The notes: generated by a model from the sequence alone, not told the origin. A stretch of DNA of 64,000 nucleotides from CBDBON01 sp965208395 (GCA_965208395.1 CBDBON010000002.1:372001-436000); one strand, 5' to 3'; positions 17,021 through 26,179 are shown, counted from the first letter of the stretch. Translations and numbers: made by a program.

Positions 17021-18436
17021 CTAGTCCTCTTCGTCAAACTCCTCCGGCATGAGCACGAATTCGGGATAGGCTTCGATTCCCAGCTCTCCACTGTCCTGAC
17101 CCAACTCCTCCACCTGGCGGGACACCCGGGCGCCCACAGTCATGTCCACCAGGCGCCAGACGATCCAGCTGGTCGCGAATACGAACGCACCGATCGTTAC
17201 TATGCCGATCAACTGGACGTGGAAGGTTCCGCCGGCGACGATGCAGACGGCGAGGGTGCCCCAGATGCCCGCGAACAGGTGGGCGGGAACCGCGCCGACG
17301 ACGTCGTCGATTCTCAGCTTCTCCAGGAGCTTCAGGCCGGCGGTACACACGATGCCGCCGATGAGGCCGATGATAATGGCCCAGTAGTGTTCCGTGATAT
17401 CCGGTCCGGCTGTTATGGAGACGAGGCCGGCGATCGCACCGTTCAGGCCGGCGAAGAGGTCCATGCGTCCCAACAAAGGCCGGGAGACGACGAGCGCTGC
17501 CACGACGCCGCCAGCGGCGGCCAGAGTGGTGTTGGCCAGCACATGGCTCATCGCCACAGCATCGGCGGCGCTTCCCAGGGCCAGCTGCGAACCGCCGTTG
17601 AAGCCGAACCAGCCGAACCAGAGAATGAATACGCCGAGAGTCACCACCAGGATGTTGGAAGGCGGCGTGGGCTTGACGCTTCCGTCGCGCCGGTACTTTC
17701 CCAGCCTGGGCCCGACGACCAGCACTCCCGCGAGCGCGGCCCATCCGCCGGTGCTGTGTACTATGGTCGAACCGGCAAAGTCGCTGAATCCCAGCTCAGC
17801 CAGCCATCCTCCCCCCCACGTCCAAGCGCCGACGATCGGGTAGATTAGGGCGGTCAACAGCAGCGTGAAGAGAAAGAAAGACCACATCTTCACCCGTTCC
17901 GCCATCGCGCCGGACACGATGGAGGCTGCGGTCGCAACGAAGACCATCTGGAAGAACCAGTCGGACATGGTGGAGTAGCCGTTGCTGGTAACGCTCGCAG
18001 CGTCCCCTTCTCCTTCCAGGAGGGAAACCTCTGCGGACGATGGTCCGTATAGGAAGTCGGGGGTGCCGATGAAGCCGCCGATGATATCGCCGTACATGAG
18101 GTTGTAGCCGACGACGAAGTAGGCGAGGCAGGCTATCGAGTAGATGCCGATATTCTTCAAGCAGATCATGGAGGCGTTCTTGGTGCGGACGGAGCCAGAC
18201 TCGAGCATGGTGAAGCCGGCGCACATCCACATGACCAGCGCTCCCCAAACGAGGAAGGCAAATGTGTTGAATACGAACTGGGTCTCCTGGTCAACGCCGG
18301 CCGCGTGCGCGACAGCCGGGCGCACCAGGAAGACTCCCAGCGTGAGAAGGGCGATCCCCGCGATTACGGATGCGCGGCTTCGAGGCGCGAGTATATTGGT
18401 CAGTGTCCTCATGGCTCCCGTCCTGCTGTGTCCCAT
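17021..18436 (-). CDS. amt: Ammonium transporter, Amt family
   Basis: A 471-residue channel-type ammonium transporter. A cleavable-looking N-terminal hydrophobic segment ending in VAHAAG precedes the Amt core. Core signatures are present: MWMCAGFTMLESGSVRTKN, the DFAGSTIVHSTGGWAAL segment with the family Asp, and the pore-His regions VHSTGG and AHLFAG. The start at 18436 is preceded by GGAGGT; ATG at 18412 is an alternative. Amt genes are usually followed by a PII (glnK) gene; here the next gene is GPP34-like and no PII gene appears in the window. Confidence 0.92.
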   Translation of the reverse strand: MGHSRTGAMRTLTNILAPRSRASVIAGIALLTLGVFLVRPAVAHAAGVDQETQFVFNTFAFLVWGALVMWMCAGFTMLESGSVRTKNASMICLKNIGIYSIACLAYFVVGYNLMYGDIIGGFIGTPDFLYGPSSAEVSLLEGEGDAASVTSNGYSTMSDWFFQMVFVATAASIVSGAMAERVKMWSFFLFTLLLTALIYPIVGAWTWGGGWLAELGFSDFAGSTIVHSTGGWAALAGVLVVGPRLGKYRRDGSVKPTPPSNILVVTLGVFILWFGWFGFNGGSQLALGSAADAVAMSHVLANTTLAAAGGVVAALVVSRPLLGRMDLFAGLNGAIAGLVSITAGPDITEHYWAIIIGLIGGIVCTAGLKLLEKLRIDDVVGAVPAHLFAGIWGTLAVCIVAGGTFHVQLIGIVTIGAFVFATSWIVWRLVDMTVGARVSRQVEELGQDSGELGIEAYPEFVLMPEEFDEED

Positions 18437-18576
18437 ACGGTTTTCAGACCTCCGGTACCAGGATGCTCTCTCTTCGGCCGTGGACCGGAACGTCTGATGA
18501 GGTCGCGCGGCCGACAGATGAGATGCCGCCCCATTCTGTCACATCGCCTCCGCTAATATCTATCCTGCGACACTGT

Positions 18577-18601
18577 ATTATATTAGACTGTCTCACGACA
18601 G
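18577..18601 (-). promoter_or_regulatory. Candidate amt promoter and operator
   Basis: On the minus strand a perfect TATAAT (18582 to 18577) lies about 140 bp upstream of amt. No -35 consensus is present. Instead a CTGTC-N4-GACAG palindrome (18588-18601) sits just upstream, suggesting an activator-dependent or repressible promoter, such as one for nitrogen control. Confidence 0.4.
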
Positions 18602-18638
18602 CATCATCGGCTGGCGAGAATAGGCGCAGACTCCCTCG

Positions 18639-19502
18639 CTACACACGCCGGATCCGCACCTCGACGTCGAGCCGGGACTCCCCTTCCCCTACGAAGACGC
18701 CGCGGGTGGGGGCAACGTCATGATAGTCGCGGCCAACCGCAACCTGCACGTGCCGCTCGGCGGCAAGGCAGCTGTTGGTGGGATCGATTCCGATCCAGCC
18801 AAGCTCCGGCAGACGGCACTCCACCCATGCGTGGGAGGCGGTCTGGGGAGGACCACCGCCGTCACGACTGTCCGTGTACAGATAGCCTGAGACGTAACGG
18901 GCCGGGACGTTCCACGAGCGGGCGATGGCTATCATGACATGGACGTAGTCCTGGCATACTCCCTGTCTGGACTCCAGGATGTGCTCGATGGGAGAGACCA
19001 CCGAGGTGCTGCCCGGGACGTATTCGAAGCTGCGGCTGAGGGTGTCCGAAAGCTGGAGCAACGTCTCCAGTGGATCGTCCCCCACCTCTATGCCCGACTC
19101 ATCTACGAAGGCCGTGAGGGCGGGCGATGGCCGGGCGAAGAGGCTGGGATGGGTGAATTCCCAGTGGGTGAAGGCACCACTCGACGATCGGATACTCTCC
19201 CACGCATCTGCGCTCATGGGGCCGGGCGGTGGGCCGGGCGGCGTCCGTTCCACCGTGGAGCGCGAGACGACCTCCAAGGCTCGGTGCTCCCGGTGTATGT
19301 TCACAATCTGCTTGGTGTTGCCGAAGACATCGGTCTCGCTGTTCAGGGGCGCGGGGGGAGAGGTGGCTATATCGAAGCTCAGCAGCCGTTGTCCGGCGTC
19401 GTCGCGGGGCTTGAGACAGAGGGACAGCACACCGTGCCGGACTGGGCTTGTGTACAGATACCGGGAGATGTGCTCGATCTCGTAGAGCGCCGACGCGCCC
19501 AT
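18639..19502 (-). CDS. Transglutaminase-like cysteine protease family protein
   Basis: A 287-residue protein with a bacterial transglutaminase-like N-terminal beta domain (about 1-110) and a papain-like catalytic core. The triad is Cys183 (GVCQDYVHV), His224 (SHAWVE) and Asp240 (GIDPTN). These proteins probably act as cytoplasmic peptidases or amide-forming enzymes. It is the last gene of the three-gene ATP-grasp / alpha-E / transglutaminase cluster, starting 4 bp from the alpha-E stop, so the three are almost certainly translated from one mRNA. Confidence 0.9.
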   Translation of the reverse strand: MGASALYEIEHISRYLYTSPVRHGVLSLCLKPRDDAGQRLLSFDIATSPPAPLNSETDVFGNTKQIVNIHREHRALEVVSRSTVERTPPGPPPGPMSADAWESIRSSSGAFTHWEFTHPSLFARPSPALTAFVDESGIEVGDDPLETLLQLSDTLSRSFEYVPGSTSVVSPIEHILESRQGVCQDYVHVMIAIARSWNVPARYVSGYLYTDSRDGGGPPQTASHAWVECRLPELGWIGIDPTNSCLAAERHVQVAVGRDYHDVAPTRGVFVGEGESRLDVEVRIRRV

Positions 19503-19506
19503 CGGA

Positions 19507-20475
19507 CTAGCGCCCAGGGAAGTCTTCTACGGGGTAGTTGAAATAGGCGGCCGTTATCAGGTGGTGCAGCTCCCGGCTGTAATCCCTCACCTGACGTAGT
19601 AGCTCTCGGCGATCTTCGCTGTCGGGCCAGTCGTAATGGATCAGGGCGGCCATACGGCCGGCCAATCGCTTTGCCGCTTCGCTGGACTTTGCATCCGGAC
19701 CGGGCCCTATAGAGTCGATATCCGATACGGTCCTGTCCAGGGACCTACACAGGGAATCCGGCAGCAAGGGATCGGTGGCCAGCAGACTGAGGACCTGGAT
19801 TGGCTGCACCTCGACGCTGTAGGTGCGGTTATATACCTCGACTGCGTGGTAGACACGGAGCAGGCTCGTCCAGTCCGCGTCGGAGTATTCCTCCGTCTGC
19901 TCGTCGGCGTCGAGGTGAGACAGGAACAGCGAGGCGGCAAGCTGGGCGCGCTCGATAACGCGGCCAAGCTGCATGAAACGCCAGCCCTCGTCGCGGTACA
20001 TAGTGGCTCCGGCCACGCCGGCAAAGGCGTTCATCTCCGCGGCCATCCCGGCGTAGAATTCCTCCGGCGAGGCCAGCCAGATGTTCTGGATGCTCAGCTT
20101 CTGGAATCTGAGGTAAGCCAGATTGAGGCTGGTCCACAACTCGCCGCTGATGCAGTGGCGCATCTGCCGCGCGTTCTCCCGCCCCATGGCGAAGCAACTC
20201 GATATCGAGTCAGGGTTGTTCCGCTCGAAGGTCATATCGTCGGCGAGTGTGTAGGAGTCGGCCATCGTGTAGTCGTCGTTGCCCATCGGTTGGAGGCTGC
20301 CTCCGGGGGGCACCCGATTCATGCCGTTGTAGATCCGAGTCCATCCGAAGTGGATCTCCCGGATCGGGCGGTCGACCAGCGCCTCCGTCTGCAACCTCAG
20401 GAGCCGGCAGAGGAACCCCGCCCGCTCCAGGTAACGGCCCATCCAGTAGAGGCCCTGCGCACTTCGAGATAGCAT
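19507..20475 (-). CDS. Alpha-E domain protein (DUF403)
   Basis: A 322-residue, almost entirely helical protein beginning MLSRSAQGLYWMGRYLERAG, which is the standard start of the alpha-E family. Internal hallmarks include ARQMRHCISGELWTSLN and RDEGWRFMQLGRVIERAQ. It is always found beside a circularly permuted ATP-grasp enzyme and a transglutaminase-like protein. Its proposed role is as a helical partner in a peptide-forming or -processing system; biochemical function is not established. It lies 4 bp from each neighbour. Confidence 0.9.
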   Translation of the reverse strand: MLSRSAQGLYWMGRYLERAGFLCRLLRLQTEALVDRPIREIHFGWTRIYNGMNRVPPGGSLQPMGNDDYTMADSYTLADDMTFERNNPDSISSCFAMGRENARQMRHCISGELWTSLNLAYLRFQKLSIQNIWLASPEEFYAGMAAEMNAFAGVAGATMYRDEGWRFMQLGRVIERAQLAASLFLSHLDADEQTEEYSDADWTSLLRVYHAVEVYNRTYSVEVQPIQVLSLLATDPLLPDSLCRSLDRTVSDIDSIGPGPDAKSSEAAKRLAGRMAALIHYDWPDSEDRRELLRQVRDYSRELHHLITAAYFNYPVEDFPGR

Positions 20476-20479
20476 CAGA

Positions 20480-21913
20480 TCAGTCTTCCAGCACCCAGAT
20501 GTCCTTGCCTCCGCCGCCCTGACTGGAGTTTACGACGAGGCTCCCTCGCCGCAGGGCGACGCGACAAAACGCGCCCGGCACCATGCGAGTCTGACGACCG
20601 TGGAGTACGAAGGGCCTCAGGTCGACGTGCCGAGGCTCGAAGCTGCCCTCGATGAGGCAGGGGGCGCGTGACAGGGCAAGAACCGGCTGAGATATGAAGT
20701 CGGCCGGATCCGCGCGCAACTCTACAGCATACTCCGCACGCTCTTGCGGCGTCGCGTGGGGCCCTATCAGCATCCCGTAGCCTCCCGACTCGCCGACCCT
20801 CTTCACCACCAGGTTCTCCAGATTGTCCAGCGTGTACTCGAGGTCTTCGGGGCGGCGGCAGAGGTAGGTCTCCACGTTGGCGAGAACCGGCTCCTCAGAC
20901 AGGTAGTACCGGATCATGTCGGGCACGTATGCGTAAACGCTCTTATCGTCGGCGACCCCTGTGCCCGGGGCGTTCACAAGGGCCACATTGCCCAGCTTGT
21001 AGGCGTGCATAAGCCCGGGCACTCCGAGGAGGGAGTCGGGCCGGAAGACAAGCGGATCGAGAAAATCGTCGTCCACTCGGCGGTAGATCACGTCGACGCG
21101 GCGCAGTCCCGTGGTGGTGCGCATGTAGACGAAGCCGTCGTTGACCAGCAGGTCCCGGCCCTCTACCAGCTCCGCGCCAAGCTCGCGGGCCAGGAACATA
21201 TGCTCGTAGAACGCAGAGTTGTAGACGCCGGGGGTCAGCAGTGCGATGCAGGGCTCTGTTCGCCCCCTGGGCGCGAGCTCGAGGAGCGTGTCCAGCAGGA
21301 GGCGGCCGTAGTGCTCCACCTCCTGGACGCGGGAGCTTCTGTAGAGCCGCCGCATGCTGGCCTTGACCGCCTTCCGGTTCGCGATCATGTAGGAAACGCC
21401 GGACGGAACGCGCAGGTTGTCCTCCAACACCCTGAAGCCGTCGTTGGTCCGTACCAGATCGGTGCCGCAGATGCCAACCCAGGTCCCTAATGGGGGTGAG
21501 AAGCCCCGCATCTCGATGCGATATTGGGGGCACTCGCGCACCACGTCTACCGGGATTACCCCATCATCAATGATACGGGCATCTCCGTAGACGTCGTCCA
21601 AGAAGAGGTTCAGGGCCTTGATCCGCTGGGCCAGCCCCGTCTCGAGGTGCCTCCAGTCGGCCGCCGACAGCACCCGGGGCAGGCAGTCTATGGGGATGAT
21701 CCGTTCCTCCCCCTCCTCGTCTCCATACACGGTGAATGAGATGCCCTCGGTCGAGAAGGACCGGCTCACACGCTCCTGGATGCTGGCCAACTCCTCGGCC
21801 GAAAGCTGGCACAGAGTATCGTGAAGCTGACGGCAGTGTTCCCTAGGCGCACCGTCCGCCTGGAACATCTCGTCATATATGGACGGGTCAAGGTTGTAGG
21901 TGTCGAAGTTCAC
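20480..21913 (-). CDS. Circularly permuted type-2 ATP-grasp protein
   Basis: A 477-residue member of the circularly permuted ATP-grasp family (DUF404/407). Recognisable parts are YDEMFQADGAPREHC at the N-terminus, RVLEDNLRVPSGVSYM, and VKRVGESGGYGMLIGP near the nucleotide site. ATP-grasp enzymes form amide bonds through acyl-phosphates, so with the alpha-E and transglutaminase partners this is likely a small-peptide synthesis or modification unit. No substrate peptide gene was recognised nearby. It begins the minus-strand operon, divergent from the STAS operon. Confidence 0.9.
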   Translation of the reverse strand: MNFDTYNLDPSIYDEMFQADGAPREHCRQLHDTLCQLSAEELASIQERVSRSFSTEGISFTVYGDEEGEERIIPIDCLPRVLSAADWRHLETGLAQRIKALNLFLDDVYGDARIIDDGVIPVDVVRECPQYRIEMRGFSPPLGTWVGICGTDLVRTNDGFRVLEDNLRVPSGVSYMIANRKAVKASMRRLYRSSRVQEVEHYGRLLLDTLLELAPRGRTEPCIALLTPGVYNSAFYEHMFLARELGAELVEGRDLLVNDGFVYMRTTTGLRRVDVIYRRVDDDFLDPLVFRPDSLLGVPGLMHAYKLGNVALVNAPGTGVADDKSVYAYVPDMIRYYLSEEPVLANVETYLCRRPEDLEYTLDNLENLVVKRVGESGGYGMLIGPHATPQERAEYAVELRADPADFISQPVLALSRAPCLIEGSFEPRHVDLRPFVLHGRQTRMVPGAFCRVALRRGSLVVNSSQGGGGKDIWVLED

Positions 21914-22014
21914 GGCAATGACCGTACCATAAGATGGCGCAATCTATCCACACCGTACCTTCAAGTGAAGTGTCGGAAGGTCGGAACCCCTCACCGGCTG
22001 CCATGTCATTCCAT

Positions 22015-22059
22015 TGCTGGTAGACTGTCGGCAAAACGGCCATATGCTGGTAGACTGTC
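22015..22059 (+). promoter_or_regulatory. Direct repeats with extended -10 motifs before the STAS operon
   Basis: TGCTGGTAGACTGTC occurs twice, at 22015-22029 and 22045-22059, exactly 30 bp apart (about three helical turns). Each copy contains TGGTAGACT, which fits an extended -10 element. They lie 67-111 bp upstream of the STAS start. Confidence 0.45.
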
Positions 22060-22125
22060 AGCCGGGCGAGGGTGATTCGGCCCGCCAACATGACTACTCG
22101 TAACATCACTAAGGAGACAGATGAG

Positions 22126-22464
22126 ATGGAAATCAGCACCGAGAGGAAAGGGAGTGTACTGGTCGCGACGACCGTAGAGCGCATCGACGGCGTCAACGCC
22201 CGCGCGTTCCAGGACGCTCTACAGGCGGCGATCGAAGATACCGATCGCGCCGTGATCCTCGATCTGAGGCAGCTGACGTACATCAGCAGCGCCGGTCTTC
22301 GAGTGATTCTGCTGATTGCCAGGACTCTGCAGAGACGGGACGGCAGCCTAGCGGTCTGCTCCCTCTCCGGGCCGGTCCAGGAGGTCTTTCAGATTAGCGG
22401 CTTCGATAAGATCATTAAGACCTACGGTACTCAAGAAGAGGCGACCTCCGCGCTTACGAGTTGA
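22126..22464 (+). CDS. STAS-domain anti-anti-sigma factor
   Basis: A 112-residue stand-alone STAS domain of the SpoIIAA/RsbV type. The phosphorylation-site region is YISSAGLRV, with Ser55 the likely target of a partner serine kinase. ATG at 22126 is selected because AAGGAG (22111-22116) lies 9 bases upstream; an in-frame GTG at 22072 would add 18 unlikely residues. No anti-sigma kinase or SpoIIE-like phosphatase is encoded nearby. Instead it is followed by a periplasmic binding protein and a histidine kinase, so it may serve as a switch in that pathway. Confidence 0.88.
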   Translation: MEISTERKGSVLVATTVERIDGVNARAFQDALQAAIEDTDRAVILDLRQLTYISSAGLRVILLIARTLQRRDGSLAVCSLSGPVQEVFQISGFDKIIKTYGTQEEATSALTS

Positions 22465-22587
22465 TCATGCAGAGTGTCAGCCGGTCGGGCCTCTCTTGAA
22501 GATGGTCGTGACACGCTTCAAGAAATGATGCTATCAACAGGCGAGAGCCTGGCGGCAGATGAGACGGGCCTTTCCCTACTTGGGGTC

Positions 22588-23841
22588 ATGCAGGTCGTTT
22601 CTGGAGGTCTCCGTGGAGTCGCTGCCATCGCCATGGCCGTCGTATTGGCCGCGACGGTTGCCTGCGCGAATGGTGATGACGAGAGCGGCCCCTCAACCGT
22701 CTCACCGCCGGCTTCGACACCCGACACCCCGTCAGGGGCACCCGGCGTATTCGACGATCGCGTTCTATTCGGCCAGTCGGCCGCCTTCAGTGGCCCCGCC
22801 CAAGAGCTGGGGAGAAACATGCGGCTCGGTATTGAAGCGGCCTTCCACGAAGCGAACAGTCTTGGGGGCGTCCACGGCCGACTGTTGGAGTTGACGTCCC
22901 TGGATGATGCCTACGAGCCAGAAGCCGCTGTCTCCAACACCCTCAATCTGATCGGACAGGATGTATTTGCGCTGATCGGCGCGGTGGGCACGCCGACGTC
23001 GCGGTCCGCCACGCCCGTGGCAAAGGAGGCGGACGTTCCCTACATCGCCCCGTTCACGGGCGCAGAGTTTCTGAGAGGGTCGGATCTGCACGACGTCGTG
23101 CTCAACATGCGGGCCTCCTACTATCAGGAGACGGAGGAGATGGTCGACCGTCTCACCAAGGATCTTGGCATCGAGCGAATCGCCGTGATGTACCAGGACG
23201 ACTCCTACGGCCGGGCCGGTTACAATGGCGCTCTCCTCGCCCTCGGCCGACGCGGCATGGAGCCGGTTGCCGTCGGGATCTATCCACGCAACACGACCTC
23301 CGTGAAGACGGGGTTACTCGATCTGCGTCAAGGGAATCCCGAGGCTGTGATCATGATCGGCGCCTACCAGCCGGTGGCGGCTCTCGTCTCGTGGGCGCGG
23401 CACACGGGCCTTGACCCGATCTTCATGACCGTCTCCTTCGTGGGCAGCAATGCGTTGGCGGAGGAGCTGGGGCCAGCGGGCGCCGGAGTATACGTCACCC
23501 AGGTGGTGCCGTTTCCGACCGACGACACGCTCCCGGTAGTCTCCTCCTATATGAGCGCCCTGTCGGCCTATGCGCCAGAAGTCGTTCCCGGTTTCGTTTC
23601 CTTCGAAGGCTACCTGGCCGGCCGGCTTACCATAGCAGCCCTTGATGGCTGTGGCCGCGAGCTCGAACGGGCTTGCTTCTTCGAGAGTCTGCGCCGCGCG
23701 GACGTCATCGATATCGACGGCTTCGAGCTTCGTTACGACGGTAACGCCGACAATCAGGGCTCGGACGAGGTCTTCCTGACGGTTATAGGAGAGGACGGTC
23801 TGTACCATCCCGTCGACACTATGCGGAGCGCGGAGCAGTGA
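22588..23841 (+). CDS. Periplasmic branched-chain-amino-acid-type binding lipoprotein
   Basis: A roughly 417-residue lipoprotein of the type I periplasmic binding fold (LivJ/AmiC-like). The signal runs MQVVSGGLRGVAAIAMAVVL to a lipobox ending VAC, then a Ser/Pro/Thr linker, then FGQSAAFSGPAQELGRNMRLGIEAAF, a standard start for this family. VMYQDDSYGRAGYNG marks the inter-lobe region. The start is uncertain: ATG at 22588 gives the best signal peptide, while GTG 22474 and ATG 22525 are in frame but lack ribosome sites. No permease or ATPase is linked; it overlaps the histidine kinase start by 4 bp, so a sensory role is likely. Confidence 0.82.
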   Translation: MQVVSGGLRGVAAIAMAVVLAATVACANGDDESGPSTVSPPASTPDTPSGAPGVFDDRVLFGQSAAFSGPAQELGRNMRLGIEAAFHEANSLGGVHGRLLELTSLDDAYEPEAAVSNTLNLIGQDVFALIGAVGTPTSRSATPVAKEADVPYIAPFTGAEFLRGSDLHDVVLNMRASYYQETEEMVDRLTKDLGIERIAVMYQDDSYGRAGYNGALLALGRRGMEPVAVGIYPRNTTSVKTGLLDLRQGNPEAVIMIGAYQPVAALVSWARHTGLDPIFMTVSFVGSNALAEELGPAGAGVYVTQVVPFPTDDTLPVVSSYMSALSAYAPEVVPGFVSFEGYLAGRLTIAALDGCGRELERACFFESLRRADVIDIDGFELRYDGNADNQGSDEVFLTVIGEDGLYHPVDTMRSAEQ

Positions 23842-25970
23842 AAGACAGGCTTAGTCGTCTGCTTGCGAGCCGGTTCCGTATCTCCACCCGGCTCTACCTG
23901 GGGATCGGAGGCGCGGTCGCTCTGACGGCGGCCGCCAGCCTAGTCGGGTGGTTCTCGTTCACCCAGGTGGGTGAAGCCCAGAACCGAGTGAACGAGGGCA
24001 GCGTCCCTGAACTGGAGGCCGCCTTCGGGATAGCCGAATACAGCAGCACGCTGGTGGCCGCCGCACCCAGCCTTACGGCCGCCACGACGATAAATGAGTT
24101 CAACAGCGTCTCCGACGAGATCGCAGCAGGCCAGTCGGCCTTCGAAGATCAGATGGCGCTGCTGGAGGGCGGGGACGCGGAAGATGAACGCTTCAAGCGC
24201 ATCCGCGGTCATGCGGACATGCTGGTCTCAAACATCGACGTCATCAAGAGCGACTGGTTGGAGCTCTTCAGACTCAACTCGCGCGGTCAGACGCTGCGAA
24301 CGGACCTTGAGGAGCTGCGGAATCGGCTGGACAGGGCCGTGATCTTAGCGATCGACGACCAACTCTTCTATACGATGACCGGCTACCGCGACATCGGAGA
24401 GCCTCCCCAACCCAGGTCGGAGCATCTGTCAGAGGTGGAGGTGAGCCGCTACCGGCGACTGGCCGAGCTGCAGACGGACGCCAACATCGCGACGCAGCTG
24501 ATGGCCAGCGCCTTCATAGTTCCCAACGCCTCTCTGGTAGAGCCCCTTAAAGAACGTTTCGAGGCAGCCTTCGGTCGTATCGACAGGAACCTGACGGCCC
24601 TTCAAGGCACTCCGATCCATACCGACCTTGAACCGGTCTTCTCACAGCTGTCCGAGCTGGGACTCTCCGAGGGCAGCGGCTTCGATCTGGTGGAACGGGA
24701 GCTCACGCTAACCGGGCGTCAGCAGGTACTGTTGACGCTCAATCGCGATATCGCCATCGACCTAGTGGGAGAGGTGGACGGCCTGGTCAGCGCAGCCAAC
24801 GTGAGCGTGAGTAATGCGACGCAGGCGTCCGCACAGGCGATTTTGGTAGGACGCATTCTCCTGCTCGCCATCAGCGCGGCCAGCATCGGCGGTGCCCTGC
24901 TCATTGCTTGGCTCTACGTCGGGCGGGTACTGCTGAGCCGTCTTCAGCGCCTGTCGGACAGGATGCGCCAGATGGCTGGGGGCGACCTGGAGGCTCAGAT
25001 CGATATCTCCGGACGGGATGAGGTCGCCGATATGGCGGCGGCCCTCGAGGTTTTCCGGCGCCACGCCCTGGAGGTCCAGCGCCTCAACCTCGTGGAGAAG
25101 CTGGCGGAAGAGCTCCAAGATAAGAACGAGCAGCTCGAGAGCGTCCTGGCGGACCTGCAGAAGGCACAGGATCAGATCGTGATGCGGGAGAAGCTGGCGG
25201 CGCTTGGCGAGCTTACCGCAGGCGTCGCTCACGAGATAAGGAACCCGTTGAATTTCGTCAAGAACTTCTCCGAAGGATCGGTGGACTTGATCGACGAGCT
25301 CAAGGAGGTTATGGAGGAGGCGAAGGAGAAGCCGAGTGAGGAACAGGACGGGTTCATCGAAGATATATTAACGGATATATCGGAAAACCTGACGCGTATC
25401 CAATCGCACGGCAACCGCGCCGACCGGATCGTTCACGACATGCTGACGATGGGCCGCGACTCGGGAGAGATCCAGGCCACTAACCTCAACAGTCTGGTCG
25501 ACGAGCATGCCCGCCTGGCCTACCACAGCGCCCGGGCGACCGATCCGAACTTCCAACTCGATCTCAAGCAGGATCTCGACCCGACCGTGGGAGAGATGGA
25601 AGTGGTTCCGCAAGACCTGGGCCGCGTGTTTCTGAATATGGTTGGCAACGCCTGCTACGCAACGGACGAGAAGCGCCGCACCGGCGGCGACTCATCCTAC
25701 ATGCCCACTCTGTGGCTCATTACGCGACGGACGGACGAACATGTCGAAATCCGCGTCAAGGACAACGGGAACGGCATCCCTCCTGAAATCGCCGATAGGA
25801 TATTCAACCCCTTCTTCACCACAAAGCCGACGGACAAGGGCACGGGGCTGGGACTCGCAATTTCAAGCGATATCGTGCGGCAGCACGGCGGCGCAATCAG
25901 GGTGGAGTCGGAGCCCGGCGAGTTCACCGAGATGATCGTCCAGATTCCCCTGGCGGGCCGTTCTCCTTAG
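23838..25970 (+). CDS. Membrane sensor histidine kinase
   Basis: A 710-residue kinase. A transmembrane segment at about 18-40, a ~290-residue helical external sensor domain, a second membrane segment at about 333-360, a HAMP domain (RLQRLSDRMRQMAGGDLEAQ), and a coiled coil leading to the H-box GVAHEIRNPLNF with His465. The N-box is NMVGNACYATDE, and the G boxes are KDNGNGIP and GTGLGLAIS. It begins with GTG overlapping the binding-protein stop (GTGA). No response regulator lies next to it. The layout recalls kinases that read a periplasmic binding protein, as TorT-TorS does. Confidence 0.92.
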   Translation: MKDRLSRLLASRFRISTRLYLGIGGAVALTAAASLVGWFSFTQVGEAQNRVNEGSVPELEAAFGIAEYSSTLVAAAPSLTAATTINEFNSVSDEIAAGQSAFEDQMALLEGGDAEDERFKRIRGHADMLVSNIDVIKSDWLELFRLNSRGQTLRTDLEELRNRLDRAVILAIDDQLFYTMTGYRDIGEPPQPRSEHLSEVEVSRYRRLAELQTDANIATQLMASAFIVPNASLVEPLKERFEAAFGRIDRNLTALQGTPIHTDLEPVFSQLSELGLSEGSGFDLVERELTLTGRQQVLLTLNRDIAIDLVGEVDGLVSAANVSVSNATQASAQAILVGRILLLAISAASIGGALLIAWLYVGRVLLSRLQRLSDRMRQMAGGDLEAQIDISGRDEVADMAAALEVFRRHALEVQRLNLVEKLAEELQDKNEQLESVLADLQKAQDQIVMREKLAALGELTAGVAHEIRNPLNFVKNFSEGSVDLIDELKEVMEEAKEKPSEEQDGFIEDILTDISENLTRIQSHGNRADRIVHDMLTMGRDSGEIQATNLNSLVDEHARLAYHSARATDPNFQLDLKQDLDPTVGEMEVVPQDLGRVFLNMVGNACYATDEKRRTGGDSSYMPTLWLITRRTDEHVEIRVKDNGNGIPPEIADRIFNPFFTTKPTDKGTGLGLAISSDIVRQHGGAIRVESEPGEFTEMIVQIPLAGRSP

Positions 25971-25983
25971 TCGGACGCGGTCG

Positions 25984-26009
25984 TTTCCCCGCGAAAACGG
26001 GAATGACGG
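25984..26009. repeat. REP-like hairpin, degenerate copy 3
   Basis: TTTCCC, an A-rich loop, then CGGGAATGACGG, the same GACGG-terminated architecture as at 1441 and 11487. It lies just after the kinase stop. Confidence 0.4.
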
Positions 26010-26179
26010 TTGAAGCTGGAAAGCCGGCTTCGCACTTCCTCATTGAGACATTACCGGTGTTCGGACACGCTGGGTCATGAGGTGATACACTCGCTTGACG
26101 CAGGCGTGACGGTGACAAAATCTCGCGGCGCGCAGGGCCGAATCGTCCTCTACGGTCCCCCGAAAGTTAGGAGTCCGCG

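Noticed and set aside
22015..22059. CRISPR-like repeat array
   Set aside because: Only two repeats of 15 bp with 15 bp between; no further units and no cas genes in the window.
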